From Advenella alkanexedens (GTDB lineage Bacteria > Pseudomonadota > Gammaproteobacteria > Burkholderiales > Burkholderiaceae_B): a DNA stretch of 64,000 nucleotides. The notes under the pieces were generated by a model. The model was not told the DNA's origin. It ran no database searches and saw only the letters and a program-made list of their open reading frames with translations. Both the position numbers and the translations under genes were made by a program. The stretch covers positions 95,743 through 159,742 of the forward strand of contig NZ_JAHSPR010000006.1 in NCBI RefSeq assembly GCF_019132845.1, in the 5' to 3' direction. Below, piece after piece: positions 1 through 10,079 of the stretch (the stretch's first letter is position 1; every line of letters starts with the position of its first letter).

Positions 1-29
1 CAGCGGTTCGATCCCGCTTATCTCCACCA
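1..29 (+). tRNA. tRNA-Ala, 3' end only (probably GGC)
   Basis: Only the T arm, the acceptor 3' strand (19-25), discriminator A26 and the encoded CCA (27-29) lie inside the window. The T-arm sequence closely resembles bacterial tRNA-Ala(GGC). The anticodon is outside, so the identity is inferred. It heads a tRNA-Ala/Glu/Asp cluster. Confidence 0.6.
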
Positions 30-118
30 ACTTTCTTTGGAAAGGTTTAGCGAAGCAGGTTGTGAAACAGTTTTTATCGCTCACAATCAAAATGTAGTAA
101 GTTTTAAGTTAAAGTCCT

Positions 119-194
119 GTCCCCTTCGTCTAGAGGCCTAGGACACCACCCTTTCACGGTGGGTACAGGGGTTCGAATCCCCTAGGGGACGCCA
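119..194 (+). tRNA. tRNA-Glu (TTC), copy 1
   Basis: 76 nt including an encoded CCA. The acceptor stem is GTCCCCT paired with AGGGGAC. The anticodon loop is CTTTCAC with anticodon TTC, and the T loop is TTCGAAT. It is followed after 39 bases by tRNA-Asp, almost certainly in the same transcript. Confidence 0.96.
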
Positions 195-233
195 AACTTT
201 TTAGTTTGATGTTGACTTTACACATACCGCTGC

Positions 234-310
234 GGAGCGGTAGTTCAGTTGGTTAGAATACCGGCCTGTCACGCCGGGGGTCGCGGGTTCGAGTCCCGTC
301 CGCTCCGCCA
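234..310 (+). tRNA. tRNA-Asp (GTC), copy 1
   Basis: 77 nt including CCA. The acceptor stem is GGAGCGG paired with CCGCTCC, the anticodon is GTC in a CTGTCAC loop, and the T loop is TTCGAGT. A terminator hairpin follows at once. Confidence 0.96.
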
Positions 311-322
311 AAAGATTCAAAA

Positions 323-347
323 GCCCTGACTTTTTCAGGGCCTTTTT
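323..347 (+). terminator. Terminator after the first tRNA pair
   Basis: A 7-bp GCCCTGA/TCAGGGC stem with a short T-rich loop is followed by CTTTTT. It would end the Ala-Glu-Asp transcript before the second tRNA pair. Confidence 0.8.
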
Positions 348-392
348 AATGCTACACGATATGAAGCATTAAGAACAGTTAGACAAAGTCCT

Positions 393-468
393 GTCCCCTT
401 CGTCTAGAGGCCTAGGACACCACCCTTTCACGGTGGGTACAGGGGTTCGAATCCCCTAGGGGACGCCA
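393..468 (+). tRNA. tRNA-Glu (TTC), copy 2
   Basis: Identical over all 76 nt to the copy at 119-194, with anticodon TTC and encoded CCA. It is part of the tandem duplication. Confidence 0.96.
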
Positions 469-507
469 AACTTTTTAGTTTGATGTTGACTTTACACATA
501 CCGCTGC

Positions 508-584
508 GGAGCGGTAGTTCAGTTGGTTAGAATACCGGCCTGTCACGCCGGGGGTCGCGGGTTCGAGTCCCGTCCGCTCCGCCA
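508..584 (+). tRNA. tRNA-Asp (GTC), copy 2
   Basis: Identical over all 77 nt to the copy at 234-310, with anticodon GTC and encoded CCA. It is the last gene of the tRNA cluster. Confidence 0.96.
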
Positions 585-594
585 CAAAATTTCA

Positions 595-631
595 AAAAGC
601 CCTTAGCTTTGATTAAGCTAAGGGCTTTTTT
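595..631 (+). terminator. Terminator after the second tRNA pair
   Basis: A long stem (AAAAAGCCCTTAGCTT paired with AAGCTAAGGGCTTTTT) around a five-base loop ends in a T run. It is the strong end of the tRNA cluster. Confidence 0.88.
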
Positions 632-697
632 CATGTCCGGCAATAATTCTTCACTATCTCAGTAGCACGCTCGGTTCACATAACAATAAAGCATAAG

Positions 698-800
698 TGA
701 AGTGCCCCCCAAATGTTGGACAATTAAAAACTAGGCAGCTAAAACCTGAGTCCGGTATTGTACCGGACTCAGTCCATTTAACGTGGGAATGCATATTAGA
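698..800 (-). mobile_element. IS3-family insertion sequence end (relic)
   Basis: Read on the minus strand, 731 to about 790 encodes the C-terminus LNGLSPVQYRTQVLAA and a stop. This is the typical end of IS3/IS150-group OrfB (DDE) transposases. It is followed by a terminal-repeat-like end at 698-722 (TGAAGTGCCCCCC then AAATGTTGGACA). The rest of the transposase and the other end are missing. The relic directly abuts the adenine deaminase stop codon at 817, so the element inserted there and then mostly deleted, or a deletion joined its end to this gene. Confidence 0.75.
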
Positions 801-816
801 AGCACATATCCACCAC

Positions 817-2336
<1,520 letters not shown>

Positions 2337-2359
2337 AAAAAATACTCTTTCAATTCAAA

Positions 2360-3817
2360 TTAAAGCAAGGGAGAAAATAAACGGGCGGTAGAGATCAAAA
2401 GGCGATAGGCAACACTTTGTTTCCTGAGCACCACTTCCTCTGAAGACTGCAGGGACTCATGAAACTCACGGGCCAGCAACTCATTGGCCTTGGGTTCATA
2501 ACACAATACCGAAACCTCAAAGTTAAGGTAAAAACTGCGATAATCAAAATTGGCGCTGCCAATAAAAGACAGGTCATCATCAATGACCAGGGTTTTGGTA
2601 TGCAGCATGCGCGGCGTGTATTCGTATATCCGGACCCCCGCCCTGACAAGATCATCATACCAGGATCGGGTTGCCAGTGTGACCACCAGATTATCACTTT
2701 TGCGAGGCACCAGCAAACGCACATCCACCCCTTTAAGGGCCGCGGATGTCAGGGCAAACAGCGAGGCTTCATCGGGCACAAAATAAGGAGTGGTTAAATA
2801 AATCCGTTTGCGGGCCCGGTACATGGCTGACAGCATCACCCGCAAAATGGGGGCAAAATCAGAGTCGGGCCCCGAAGGTATGACCTGCATGCGATAAGCC
2901 TGGGATGGTTCTGTCACCACACGTTCTACATCAGGCTCGTTCTCCCCGGTTTTTCTTAAGATCCTGACCAAAGAAAGATCCCCGGTTGAGTAATGCCAGT
3001 CTTCAATAAAAACACTTTCAAGCCAGGCTACGACCGGACCATCCACCTGGATATGCACATCATGGTAGGCGTGGGGGGTTTTTCTCAAGTCCTGCATATC
3101 GGCAATATTGACCCCACCGGTAAAACCGCTCAGGCCATCACAAATCACGATTTTCCGGTGATTGCGGAAATTGATCAGAGAAAACAGGCGACGCCAGGTG
3201 ATGTTATGAAAAAAACCCAACGCTCCGCCCGCCTCGGTAAAATCACGCATGAAACGACGGGTAAGCCGGGAAGAGCCCAGGGCATCCACCAGCAAATATA
3301 CCTTTACGCCCTCTTTGACTTTTTTCGTCAGCAAATCCCGCAAAGCCCGACCGGTTTGATCATTCTCAAAAATATAATACTCAAGCAGAATATATTTTTC
3401 CGCCTTGTCAATAGCCTCAAAAATCACATCATAGGTTTTTTCGCCGCCAGATAACAGGCGGTAATCCATGGAGTGGCACAAAGGGATATTCGTAATATTG
3501 AAAATAAGCCGGGCCATTGACTTATAGGCATCAGGAAAATCTTCGGTCTGGATAAAAGGAGACCAAATGGCATAATTCCGTTCGACAATCTGCCGGCTTC
3601 GACTACGGCTGAGTCGGTGCCTGATTATTTTTTTAGGACCAAACAGATAATAAATAAAGAATCCCAGGACAGGAATAAAGCTAAGGGTAAGAATCCAGGT
3701 CAGTGTGGATACCGGTGATCTTTTCTGCAATAGAATCCAGCCGCCCATGGCGACAATATACAAGGTCCAGACCGTGTATATAATAAAAGCATGAAATTCC
3801 TGAGGAATCAAAGACAC
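2360..3817 (-). CDS. cls: Cardiolipin synthase (phospholipase D family)
   Basis: A 485-residue inner-membrane enzyme that joins two phosphatidylglycerols into cardiolipin and glycerol. Two N-terminal membrane segments (about 10-30 and 38-58) precede two phospholipase-D domains. Both HKD motifs are complete: HRKIVICD starting at about H220, and HTKTLVIDD starting at about H406. The length matches bacterial ClsA. The start is GTG (MSLIPQ) with AGGG about 8 bases upstream. It is probably the first gene of an operon with the Nudix hydrolase and adenine deaminase, which have no obvious functional link to it. Confidence 0.94.
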   Translation of the reverse strand: MSLIPQEFHAFIIYTVWTLYIVAMGGWILLQKRSPVSTLTWILTLSFIPVLGFFIYYLFGPKKIIRHRLSRSRSRQIVERNYAIWSPFIQTEDFPDAYKSMARLIFNITNIPLCHSMDYRLLSGGEKTYDVIFEAIDKAEKYILLEYYIFENDQTGRALRDLLTKKVKEGVKVYLLVDALGSSRLTRRFMRDFTEAGGALGFFHNITWRRLFSLINFRNHRKIVICDGLSGFTGGVNIADMQDLRKTPHAYHDVHIQVDGPVVAWLESVFIEDWHYSTGDLSLVRILRKTGENEPDVERVVTEPSQAYRMQVIPSGPDSDFAPILRVMLSAMYRARKRIYLTTPYFVPDEASLFALTSAALKGVDVRLLVPRKSDNLVVTLATRSWYDDLVRAGVRIYEYTPRMLHTKTLVIDDDLSFIGSANFDYRSFYLNFEVSVLCYEPKANELLAREFHESLQSSEEVVLRKQSVAYRLLISTARLFSPLL

Positions 3818-3956
3818 TTAGACACCCTTATGATGGCAACTCGATTTCTTCCTGCTTTCCCTTGTTTAACAGGCATTGACGACTGCACCTGCATGTGCAA
3901 AGGTCAGAATAATCCAATCAAGCCCACGGGTACATACCCATTAAGCCACATGCGGT

Positions 3957-4769
3957 TTATTCAGAACGCTTTTCACCTTTACCCAGTTCATGCTCTGTAC
4001 GCCGCCTGCGCATCAACAAAACCCTTGCCGCATGAAGATCATCCAGTATGGGCGCACTGGCAATCAGAACCAGGATGGACGCCAACACCACTGTAAATGT
4101 AAATCCCAAATGCTTGAAACCGAAAGCACCGGTTACCCCTCCCAGAAAAAACAGAAACACCAGCTTGCTTAACAATTTGAGCTTGGCCCGGTCTCCCCTG
4201 ACAATGGGTTTTTTGGGATCATTCTTATTGGGATTCCAATAAAACAGCTTGCCCAATTCAATGCCAATATCGGTCACCATGCCGGTCACATGCGTGGTTC
4301 TGAATTCAGAGTGGGACATTTTGGTAATGATGGCATTTTGAAGCCCCATGATATAACACAACACGGCAACGGTTACCGAGGTCCAGAGCCAATCGTAATA
4401 CCACTGCATGCCATCAAGGGCACCAAACAGGATCAGCATCATGGCTTCCAGCAAAATCGGCAGCGCATATTCGCTTCGCAAATAAGAATGCCGAGCCCAG
4501 TTAATAATGATTGCCGTCGTACCCGCTCCGGCCGTAAAAGCCATGAACGCCCCCAGGCCAGAGAGCACGATCGTCCAGTTCCACAAAGCCAGGGAGTCTG
4601 CCATGCCCGAGACAATACCCGACATATGCGACGTATACTGCCCGATCGCCAAAAAACCCCCAGCATTGATTGCCCCGGCAATAAATGTCAAATAATAAGC
4701 AAGTGATGAATTTGCATCTTTAGTTCTTATTTTTCCACTTAAACGACGCGAATAGTCTTTGAACGACAT
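3957..4769 (-). CDS. DUF1275 (YoaK-like) membrane protein
   Basis: A 270-residue polytopic inner-membrane protein of the DUF1275/YoaK family, whose function is unknown. The family hallmarks near the N-terminus are AGAINAGGF and QYTSHMSG. There are six or seven hydrophobic segments and a charged C-terminal tail. The start is set at the ATG at 4769 (MSFKDYS), which has GTGGAAC just upstream; a TTG five codons earlier is less likely. A 139-base gap separates it from cls, so it may be transcribed alone. Confidence 0.82.
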   Translation of the reverse strand: MSFKDYSRRLSGKIRTKDANSSLAYYLTFIAGAINAGGFLAIGQYTSHMSGIVSGMADSLALWNWTIVLSGLGAFMAFTAGAGTTAIIINWARHSYLRSEYALPILLEAMMLILFGALDGMQWYYDWLWTSVTVAVLCYIMGLQNAIITKMSHSEFRTTHVTGMVTDIGIELGKLFYWNPNKNDPKKPIVRGDRAKLKLLSKLVFLFFLGGVTGAFGFKHLGFTFTVVLASILVLIASAPILDDLHAARVLLMRRRRTEHELGKGEKRSE

Positions 4770-4982
4770 GTTCCACAAACACAATTTTTAAAAACAAACT
4801 GAAAAATATTGACCGTGTCTTGCCCAGACCGCAAAATTACACTAAAACACGACAAAACACATAATAAAGCAGCTAATTTACGTTAAATATCAAAAACAAC
4901 ACCCATTTAACATTATTGCTTATTTATCTTTGCGACTTTACGATAAGTAAATTTGAATCATTACTTAAGCGAAAAACTGCAA

Positions 4983-5969
4983 ATGGATACATTAACACAA
5001 CCAGGCACATCCCATCAAAATACCGTATGGAATGTCACATCAATTGTCGGTTTATTTGAACTGCCTTTCATGGACCTGTTATTTCAGGCCCAGCAAATTC
5101 ATCGCGCTCACCACAAGCCCAATGAGATCCAGTTATCCAGTCTGCTGTCCATCAAAACCGGTGGCTGTGCCGAAGACTGCTCCTACTGCCCCCAGTCGGC
5201 GCGTTACAACACGGAAGTGAAGGCTGAAAAACTGATGCCACTTGAAGAGGTCGTCAATGCAGCAAAATCGGCCCGTGATAATGGTGCCCAGCGCTTTTGC
5301 ATGGGTGCGGCATGGCGCAATCCCAAACCCCACCAACTGGACGAAATCGCCAAAATGATCACGGCCGTCAAGGAACTGGGTATGGAAACCTGTGTCACTC
5401 TGGGCATGCTGCAGGAAGGTCAGGCAGAACAATTACGTGACGCAGGTCTGGACTATTACAACCATAACCTTGACACTTCCCCCGAGTTCTATGGTGAAAT
5501 CATTACCACCCGCACTTATGAAGACCGCCTGGAAACCCTGGAAAGAGTACGTAATGCCGGACTCAATGTGTGCTGCGGTGGTATTGTGGGGCTGGGAGAA
5601 TCCCGCCGGGAACGCGCAGGCCTGATTGCCCAACTGGCCAATCTGGATCCTTACCCGGAATCGGTGCCCGTGAACAACCTGGTCAAAATCAAGGGCACGC
5701 CATTATTTGATAATGAAGACCTGGACCCGTTTGAATTCATCCGCACGATTGCCGTGGCCCGCATTACCATGCCTAAAGCCTATGTTCGCCTGTCTGCCGG
5801 GCGCGAGCAAATGAGTGACGGCATTCAGGCACTTTGTTTTCTGGCTGGTGCAAATTCTATTTTCTACGGCGAAAAACTGCTGACCAGTGGCAACCCCCAG
5901 GCACTGGCCGATCAACAGTTACTGGAACGGCTTAATCTGAAAGCGACAGGCGCCCAAAACCATCATTAA
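4983..5969 (+). CDS. bioB: Biotin synthase
   Basis: A radical-SAM enzyme that inserts sulfur into dethiobiotin, the last step of biotin synthesis. The SAM cluster motif CAEDCSYC lies at residues 62-69. The [2Fe-2S] ligands of the E. coli enzyme are matched by Cys in [15 protein letters not shown] and VCCGGIVG, and by Arg in RLSAGREQ. The protein has 328 residues from the ATG at 4983; a TTG ten codons earlier is possible but has no better ribosome site. No other bio gene is adjacent, so the rest of the pathway lies elsewhere. It is followed after 29 bases by a DMT transporter. Confidence 0.96.
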   Translation: MDTLTQPGTSHQNTVWNVTSIVGLFELPFMDLLFQAQQIHRAHHKPNEIQLSSLLSIKTGGCAEDCSYCPQSARYNTEVKAEKLMPLEEVVNAAKSARDNGAQRFCMGAAWRNPKPHQLDEIAKMITAVKELGMETCVTLGMLQEGQAEQLRDAGLDYYNHNLDTSPEFYGEIITTRTYEDRLETLERVRNAGLNVCCGGIVGLGESRRERAGLIAQLANLDPYPESVPVNNLVKIKGTPLFDNEDLDPFEFIRTIAVARITMPKAYVRLSAGREQMSDGIQALCFLAGANSIFYGEKLLTSGNPQALADQQLLERLNLKATGAQNHH

Positions 5970-5998
5970 GATTAAGCCACACCCAAGCAGAAAACATT

Positions 5999-6856
5999 AT
6001 GATTTATCTACTTCTAAGCATTTTATGCAGCGTGACGGTATCCGTCCTGTTGAAAATAGCCCGCCAACACGCGGTTGACATCAAACAGGCCATTGCCTTC
6101 AACTATGTAACCGCCATTACGTTATGCTGGCTGCTTTTACAACCCAAGCTCTCGGGCGACAGCATACAAGCATTACCCTGGGGGCTGTTTGCCATCTTGG
6201 GCGTATTGTTGCCACTGATTTTCCTGGCCATGTTCAAGGCTGTTGAATTTGCCGGCATTGTACGTGCCGATGCCGCACAAAGGCTTTCCCTGTTCCTGCC
6301 GATTATCGCTTCATTCACGATTTTTGGAGAAACGCTGTCGCTGCCACGGGGCGTCAGCCTGGTCATCGCCTTCATTGCCCTGTTTTGTCTGCTCTGGAAA
6401 CCTGCCTCAGGTGCCTCCGCGCGGCAAACCCGCAGCAGTGTCCTGTATCTGTTAATGGTGTGGCTCGGTTACGGCGTAATTGATATCCTGTTCAAGCAAA
6501 TGGCTAAAACCGGTACTGCGTTCCCTACCGGACTGTTTATTGCCTTTGCCATGGCGGGCTTACTTATGTTTTTTTACTTATTCGCCAGCAAGGCACAATG
6601 GCACCTGCGCCATGCTGTTGGCGGTCTGGTGCTGGGTTGCCTGAATTTTGGGAATATCCTTTTTTATATCAAGGCCCACCAACACTTCAGCGAAAACCCC
6701 ACCCTGGTTTTTACCACCATGAACATTGGTGTCATCAGCCTGGGTACGCTGGTTGGCGCCCTGGTTTTCAGGGAAAAGATCAGCCTGGTCAATGCCATCG
6801 GCATTGTGCTGGCCATCCTGGCCGTATTCTGCCTTTATTACTGGATTATTGCCTGA
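5999..6856 (+). CDS. EamA/DMT-family permease
   Basis: A 285-residue inner-membrane protein with about ten hydrophobic segments in two five-helix repeats, typical of the drug/metabolite transporter (EamA-like) superfamily. The substrate cannot be read from the sequence. The ATG at 5999 follows bioB by 29 bases, so co-transcription is likely, but a link to biotin is only a guess. Confidence 0.82.
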   Translation: MIYLLLSILCSVTVSVLLKIARQHAVDIKQAIAFNYVTAITLCWLLLQPKLSGDSIQALPWGLFAILGVLLPLIFLAMFKAVEFAGIVRADAAQRLSLFLPIIASFTIFGETLSLPRGVSLVIAFIALFCLLWKPASGASARQTRSSVLYLLMVWLGYGVIDILFKQMAKTGTAFPTGLFIAFAMAGLLMFFYLFASKAQWHLRHAVGGLVLGCLNFGNILFYIKAHQHFSENPTLVFTTMNIGVISLGTLVGALVFREKISLVNAIGIVLAILAVFCLYYWIIA

Positions 6857-6995
6857 GTCGCTTCAGTAGGTTCTTGGCCCGACGCCCCACCAACAGGCCA
6901 GGGATCTGCACAGGCTAACCGTGCATCTCCCGCCCTGAACGGCAAGGCTTCTCACACAATCCGGCAAACCCCGCCAACCCGCGGGATTTACTTTT

Positions 6996-8393
6996 TTAAT
7001 CAAGCGCCTCAAGTCGTTCCTGTTCAAGTCGTTCCTGTTCAAGTCGTTCCTGTTCAAGTCGTTCCTGTTCAAGTCGTTCCTGCTCAAGCTTTTCCTGCTC
7101 CTCATCGGCTTTTAGCTGCTCGATAACTTCTTCCATTTTCTCTTTATCAGCGGAAATATCAATACTGAGATCGACGCGTGGATCAAGTTCCAAGACGGCC
7201 GGGGCAGGCTGAATATCAACCGGCATGGGCACAAAAGGCTCTGGCTGCACCCGGTATTTCCCGGATACTTTTTGACGACTGATAAATAATGTCAGGATAA
7301 ATGCACAAATGGAGGTGAAAATGTAGAACATCCCCGAGCCCATTTCATCCATCAGCTTACCGGCCACAACAGGCCCCAGACCCGCACCAACCCCGTAGAC
7401 CATCAACAGGACGCCACTTAAGCCCACCCGCAGACCAGGCTCCACATGATCATTGGCAAAAGCGGTAGCCAGTGGATAAATGGTAAATTGCAAAACCCCC
7501 ACAATAGCCGCCAACAGCAGTAGCAACGGAAAGGGTATCGACCAATATCCATACAGGGGAATCGTCACCAGGGTTAGCAGGAAAACATTAATGCCAATCA
7601 GTTTGACCCGATCAATCCGGTCAGACAGCCATCCCATTGGCCACTGGAACAACACGCCCGCCATTACACAGACAGACAGGTACAAGGCAATCTGGTCGGT
7701 ATCCAGGCCCAATTTAATACCATATACCGGTGCCAGACTGTAAAACGTACCGGTAATACAACCCGCCATGAATAGAATAAACAAGGACATGGGCACCAAT
7801 CTGATAAACACCGGCAACTTGATAGGTGCCTGAGACTGAATAACCGGATGAACCCGGCGTGTCATGGCCACAGGAATCAGGCAAAGAGCCATTGCAATGG
7901 CAACCACAATAAGTGGCGTATGATCCAATGACGGAAAAATGGAAATTGAAGCCTGACCCAATACCAGCCCGGAACTGGACATAATCATGTAAAAAGCAAA
8001 AATACTGCCACGCGTTGTCGAGTCAGACTGATCGCTCAGCCAGCTCTCAAGAATCATGTACTGTGTGACCATGGCCATACCCACGATGACCCGGAAAAGC
8101 AGCCACAACGTAATATTTGACACAATGGTCTGCAATAAAACCATCACTGTCACAATGGCAGCGGCAATGGCATAAGCCCGGATATGTCCCACATAAACAA
8201 TCAGCCGGTGCCCGGTGCGGGCCCCCAGAACAAGTCCCGTATAATAGGCCGCCATCAGCAGGCCTACCCAAACCTCACTGACATGGTTCTGCGTAAGAAA
8301 GAGCGCAATGTACGTGTTGAATAAACCCGTACCAAGAGACAAGAAAAGAATTGCAGTGTAAAGCGACAAAAAGGACAAAAACAGTGAAATCAT
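6996..8393 (-). CDS. MFS transporter (YcaD-like) with a repetitive charged tail
   Basis: A 465-residue major facilitator with twelve predicted membrane segments over about residues 1-370, most similar in pattern to the E. coli YcaD group (substrate unknown). After the last helix comes a proline-rich linker and then an acidic, coiled-coil-like tail ending in repeated LEQER units. The tail is encoded by 15-bp tandem repeats (7010-7099). Such a tail is unusual for this family and probably lies in the cytoplasm. It starts with ATG and stops with TAA. It appears to be a single-gene unit. Confidence 0.85.
   Translation of the reverse strand: MISLFLSFLSLYTAILFLSLGTGLFNTYIALFLTQNHVSEVWVGLLMAAYYTGLVLGARTGHRLIVYVGHIRAYAIAAAIVTVMVLLQTIVSNITLWLLFRVIVGMAMVTQYMILESWLSDQSDSTTRGSIFAFYMIMSSSGLVLGQASISIFPSLDHTPLIVVAIAMALCLIPVAMTRRVHPVIQSQAPIKLPVFIRLVPMSLFILFMAGCITGTFYSLAPVYGIKLGLDTDQIALYLSVCVMAGVLFQWPMGWLSDRIDRVKLIGINVFLLTLVTIPLYGYWSIPFPLLLLLAAIVGVLQFTIYPLATAFANDHVEPGLRVGLSGVLLMVYGVGAGLGPVVAGKLMDEMGSGMFYIFTSICAFILTLFISRQKVSGKYRVQPEPFVPMPVDIQPAPAVLELDPRVDLSIDISADKEKMEEVIEQLKADEEQEKLEQERLEQERLEQERLEQERLEQERLEALD
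7010..7099 (-). repeat. 15-bp tandem repeat encoding LEQER units
   Basis: Four exact copies of a 15-bp unit (7010-7069), one copy with a single change (7070-7084) and one degenerate copy (7085-7099) lie at the 3' end of the MFS gene. The unit length is a multiple of three, so copy-number changes would alter tail length without a frameshift. Confidence 0.93.
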
Positions 8394-8429
8394 ACCCAGA
8401 CACCTGCAATCCGCAATCCAGAACAGTAA

Positions 8430-8456
8430 AAGGTCCCTGCCAACGCAGGGACCTTA
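8430..8456 (-). terminator. Terminator after the peroxiredoxin gene
   Basis: A 10-bp perfect stem (AAGGTCCCTG/CAGGGACCTT) with a six-base loop lies just downstream of the peroxiredoxin stop. The T run after it on the minus strand is short. Confidence 0.65.
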
Positions 8457-8472
8457 AAAAATTACCAATAAA

Positions 8473-8979
8473 CTAGCCTAACTGGGACAATAATGTCTTT
8501 GCATCACTCACTTCATAAGCACCGCCTTCCTCAAGGTTCAGAAGCGTAACCACACCATCCTCCAATACAGCGGAATAGCGGCGTGAACGCACGCCCATAC
8601 CCCGGGCAGTCAAATCAAGCTCAAGACCCATGGCTTTGGTCCATGTTGCCGATCCATCAGCAAGCATGCGTACTTTACCCTGTGCATTCTGTTCCCGACC
8701 CCAGGCACCCATCACAAAAGCATCATTGACGGCAACACACCAGATTTCATCAACCCCCTTGGCTTTGAGCTGGCTTTCCAGTTCAATATATCCTGGCAGA
8801 TGCTGGGCAGAGCAGGTTGGCGTAAAGGCACCGGGTACTGCAAACAGGGCAATTTTTTTGCCTTTGACCAGGTCCGATACTTGAAATGCATTGGGCCCCA
8901 AAGAACAACCTTCGGAAGCGGTTTCAATAAACTCTGTTAATGTACCGTCTGGCACTTTATCGCCAATTTTAATCATCAT
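8473..8979 (-). CDS. Peroxiredoxin, Prx5 type
   Basis: A thiol peroxidase of the Prx5 group, 168 residues, cytosolic, reducing hydrogen peroxide and organic peroxides. The peroxidatic cysteine is Cys56 in PGAFTPTCS. The conserved active-site Arg is probably in GVRSRRY. Other cysteines at 25 and 81 could resolve or be glutathionylated; there is no fused glutaredoxin domain. A good ribosome site (AGGAG) sits 5 bases before the first of two adjacent ATGs. It stands alone between terminators at 8430 and 9062. Confidence 0.93.
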   Translation of the reverse strand: MMIKIGDKVPDGTLTEFIETASEGCSLGPNAFQVSDLVKGKKIALFAVPGAFTPTCSAQHLPGYIELESQLKAKGVDEIWCVAVNDAFVMGAWGREQNAQGKVRMLADGSATWTKAMGLELDLTARGMGVRSRRYSAVLEDGVVTLLNLEEGGAYEVSDAKTLLSQLG

Positions 8980-9061
8980 GACTTCTCCTTGAAATAAAGT
9001 CTATATGAAAGGAAAGTGTATCACTACCTGCCTTGAAAAAAAACAAATGCCCCTGAAAACA

Positions 9062-9100
9062 AAAACCGCCTTATCCCGGTTAAGGGTTTAAGGCGGTTTT
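9062..9100 (-). terminator. Terminator after the universal stress protein gene
   Basis: A 12-bp stem (AAAACCGCCTTA/TAAGGCGGTTTT) with a 15-base loop. Its A and T flanks make it usable in both directions, but it lies directly downstream of the minus-strand usp gene. Confidence 0.8.
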
Positions 9101-9124
9101 ATTTGCAAAAAGACCACTTAAGGA

Positions 9125-9586
9125 CTAGCTGCTTTCCTTGACACGATAGACCAGAACCGAGGTATGCGCCAAAGACAGCACCTTGATCGTTACGCTACCC
9201 AGCAACAGCCGGGACAAACCGCTGCGGCCATGACTGGCTATATATATGAGGTCACAATTATGCTCTTTGGCAGCCTCTACAATGCCATCGGCCACACTGT
9301 AATTGGAGGTAATGACTGATGTTGCCTTAACCCCTGCCGTTTCAGCCCGCTCCAGGACCGGCTTCAGATACTCCTGTGCTTCTTTTTTGGCAGCCTCTTC
9401 GTAATCGCCATCGGAAATGGCATATGAAGCCGCCATACCATCAAAACCAATCAATGTTGAAAAAGGCTGGGTGACATTAATGGTAACGATCTCAGCGCCA
9501 ATTTGGCGGGCAAAACAAATACCGGAATTGGCAGCTTGAGCAGAAATTTCTGAACCATCGATAGGCAGCAATATTTTTTTATACAT
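9125..9586 (-). CDS. Universal stress protein (UspA family)
   Basis: A 153-residue single-domain Usp protein, cytosolic. The N-terminal strand KKILLPIDGSE and the C-terminal nucleotide-binding loop SHGRSGLSRLLLGS are clear, so it probably belongs to the ATP-binding class. The exact role is unknown; family members help survival under stress. AAGGAG lies about 10 bases before the ATG. The next gene upstream (9605-9949) is only 18 bases away and on the same strand, so the two are probably co-transcribed. Confidence 0.9.
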   Translation of the reverse strand: MYKKILLPIDGSEISAQAANSGICFARQIGAEIVTINVTQPFSTLIGFDGMAASYAISDGDYEEAAKKEAQEYLKPVLERAETAGVKATSVITSNYSVADGIVEAAKEHNCDLIYIASHGRSGLSRLLLGSVTIKVLSLAHTSVLVYRVKESS

Positions 9587-9604
9587 AAAGTGAGCTCCTT
9601 TGAA

Positions 9605-9949
9605 CTAGGATGTTTGTTTGGCGGCATTGTACAGATGCGTACAACGGGTTCCGGTACGACAAAAAGCCAAAATAGGTGTTGGCAAGGTTTTCAGATACTC
9701 TTGAAACTGATTGACGTTTTCCTGTGTCATTGCACCACTCACCACAGGCTGGTACACCACGGTAAGACCGACCTCTTGCCCGGCCTTGATGATCTCGGCT
9801 GAAAGCGGCTGGGTGTCGCCACCTTCCAGATCGGGACGATTGATAATAACACTATTGAAACCGGCCGCCTTGACGGCAGCCATATCACTCGCGCTTAATT
9901 GGGGTGCAACGGCAACGGTATCACTTAACGGTGTAAATGGTGTAGACAT
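9605..9949 (-). CDS. TIGR01244/DUF442-type phosphatase-like protein
   Basis: A 114-residue protein of the small family often annotated as beta-lactamase-hydrolase-like or sulfur-transferase-associated, related in fold to dual-specificity phosphatases. The CRTGTR signature (C-x5-R) near the C-terminus fits a cysteine nucleophile with a phosphate- or sulfur-binding loop. In other bacteria the domain is fused or linked to persulfide dioxygenase and rhodanese genes. The start is the ATG at 9949 (MSTPFTPL), preceded by GAGG with 6-base spacing, rather than the in-frame start six codons earlier. It probably forms an operon with the downstream usp gene. Confidence 0.82.
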   Translation of the reverse strand: MSTPFTPLSDTVAVAPQLSASDMAAVKAAGFNSVIINRPDLEGGDTQPLSAEIIKAGQEVGLTVVYQPVVSGAMTQENVNQFQEYLKTLPTPILAFCRTGTRCTHLYNAAKQTS

Positions 9950-10079
9950 GAATTCCTCTTCAATCAACTATTTGAAGGATATAGAAGTATCGTACTCTTT
10001 ATCCTTTCCGGTTATCTGATTTTATGCTAGTTTATTTGATTGTAAACAATTATTTTTCACTTTTCCCGCCAGATTCATC

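Larger units (their letters stand above)
111..584 (+). repeat. Tandem duplication of a tRNA-Glu/tRNA-Asp unit
   Basis: Positions 111-310 and 385-584 read as identical over 200 bases, at an offset of 274. Each copy carries one tRNA-Glu and one tRNA-Asp with the same 39-base spacer. Identity starts 8 bases before the tRNA-Glu and ends exactly at the CCA of tRNA-Asp. The sequences after each copy differ, and each has its own terminator hairpin. This points to recent duplication or gene conversion. Confidence 0.9.

Noticed and set aside
7010..7099. CRISPR-like array
   Set aside because: The repeats are contiguous, with no spacers, and encode protein. No cas genes are present.
6863..7105. Separate gene with NDLNR repeats
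   Set aside because: It is the same 15-bp repeat read in another frame. The LEQER frame belongs to a complete transporter gene.
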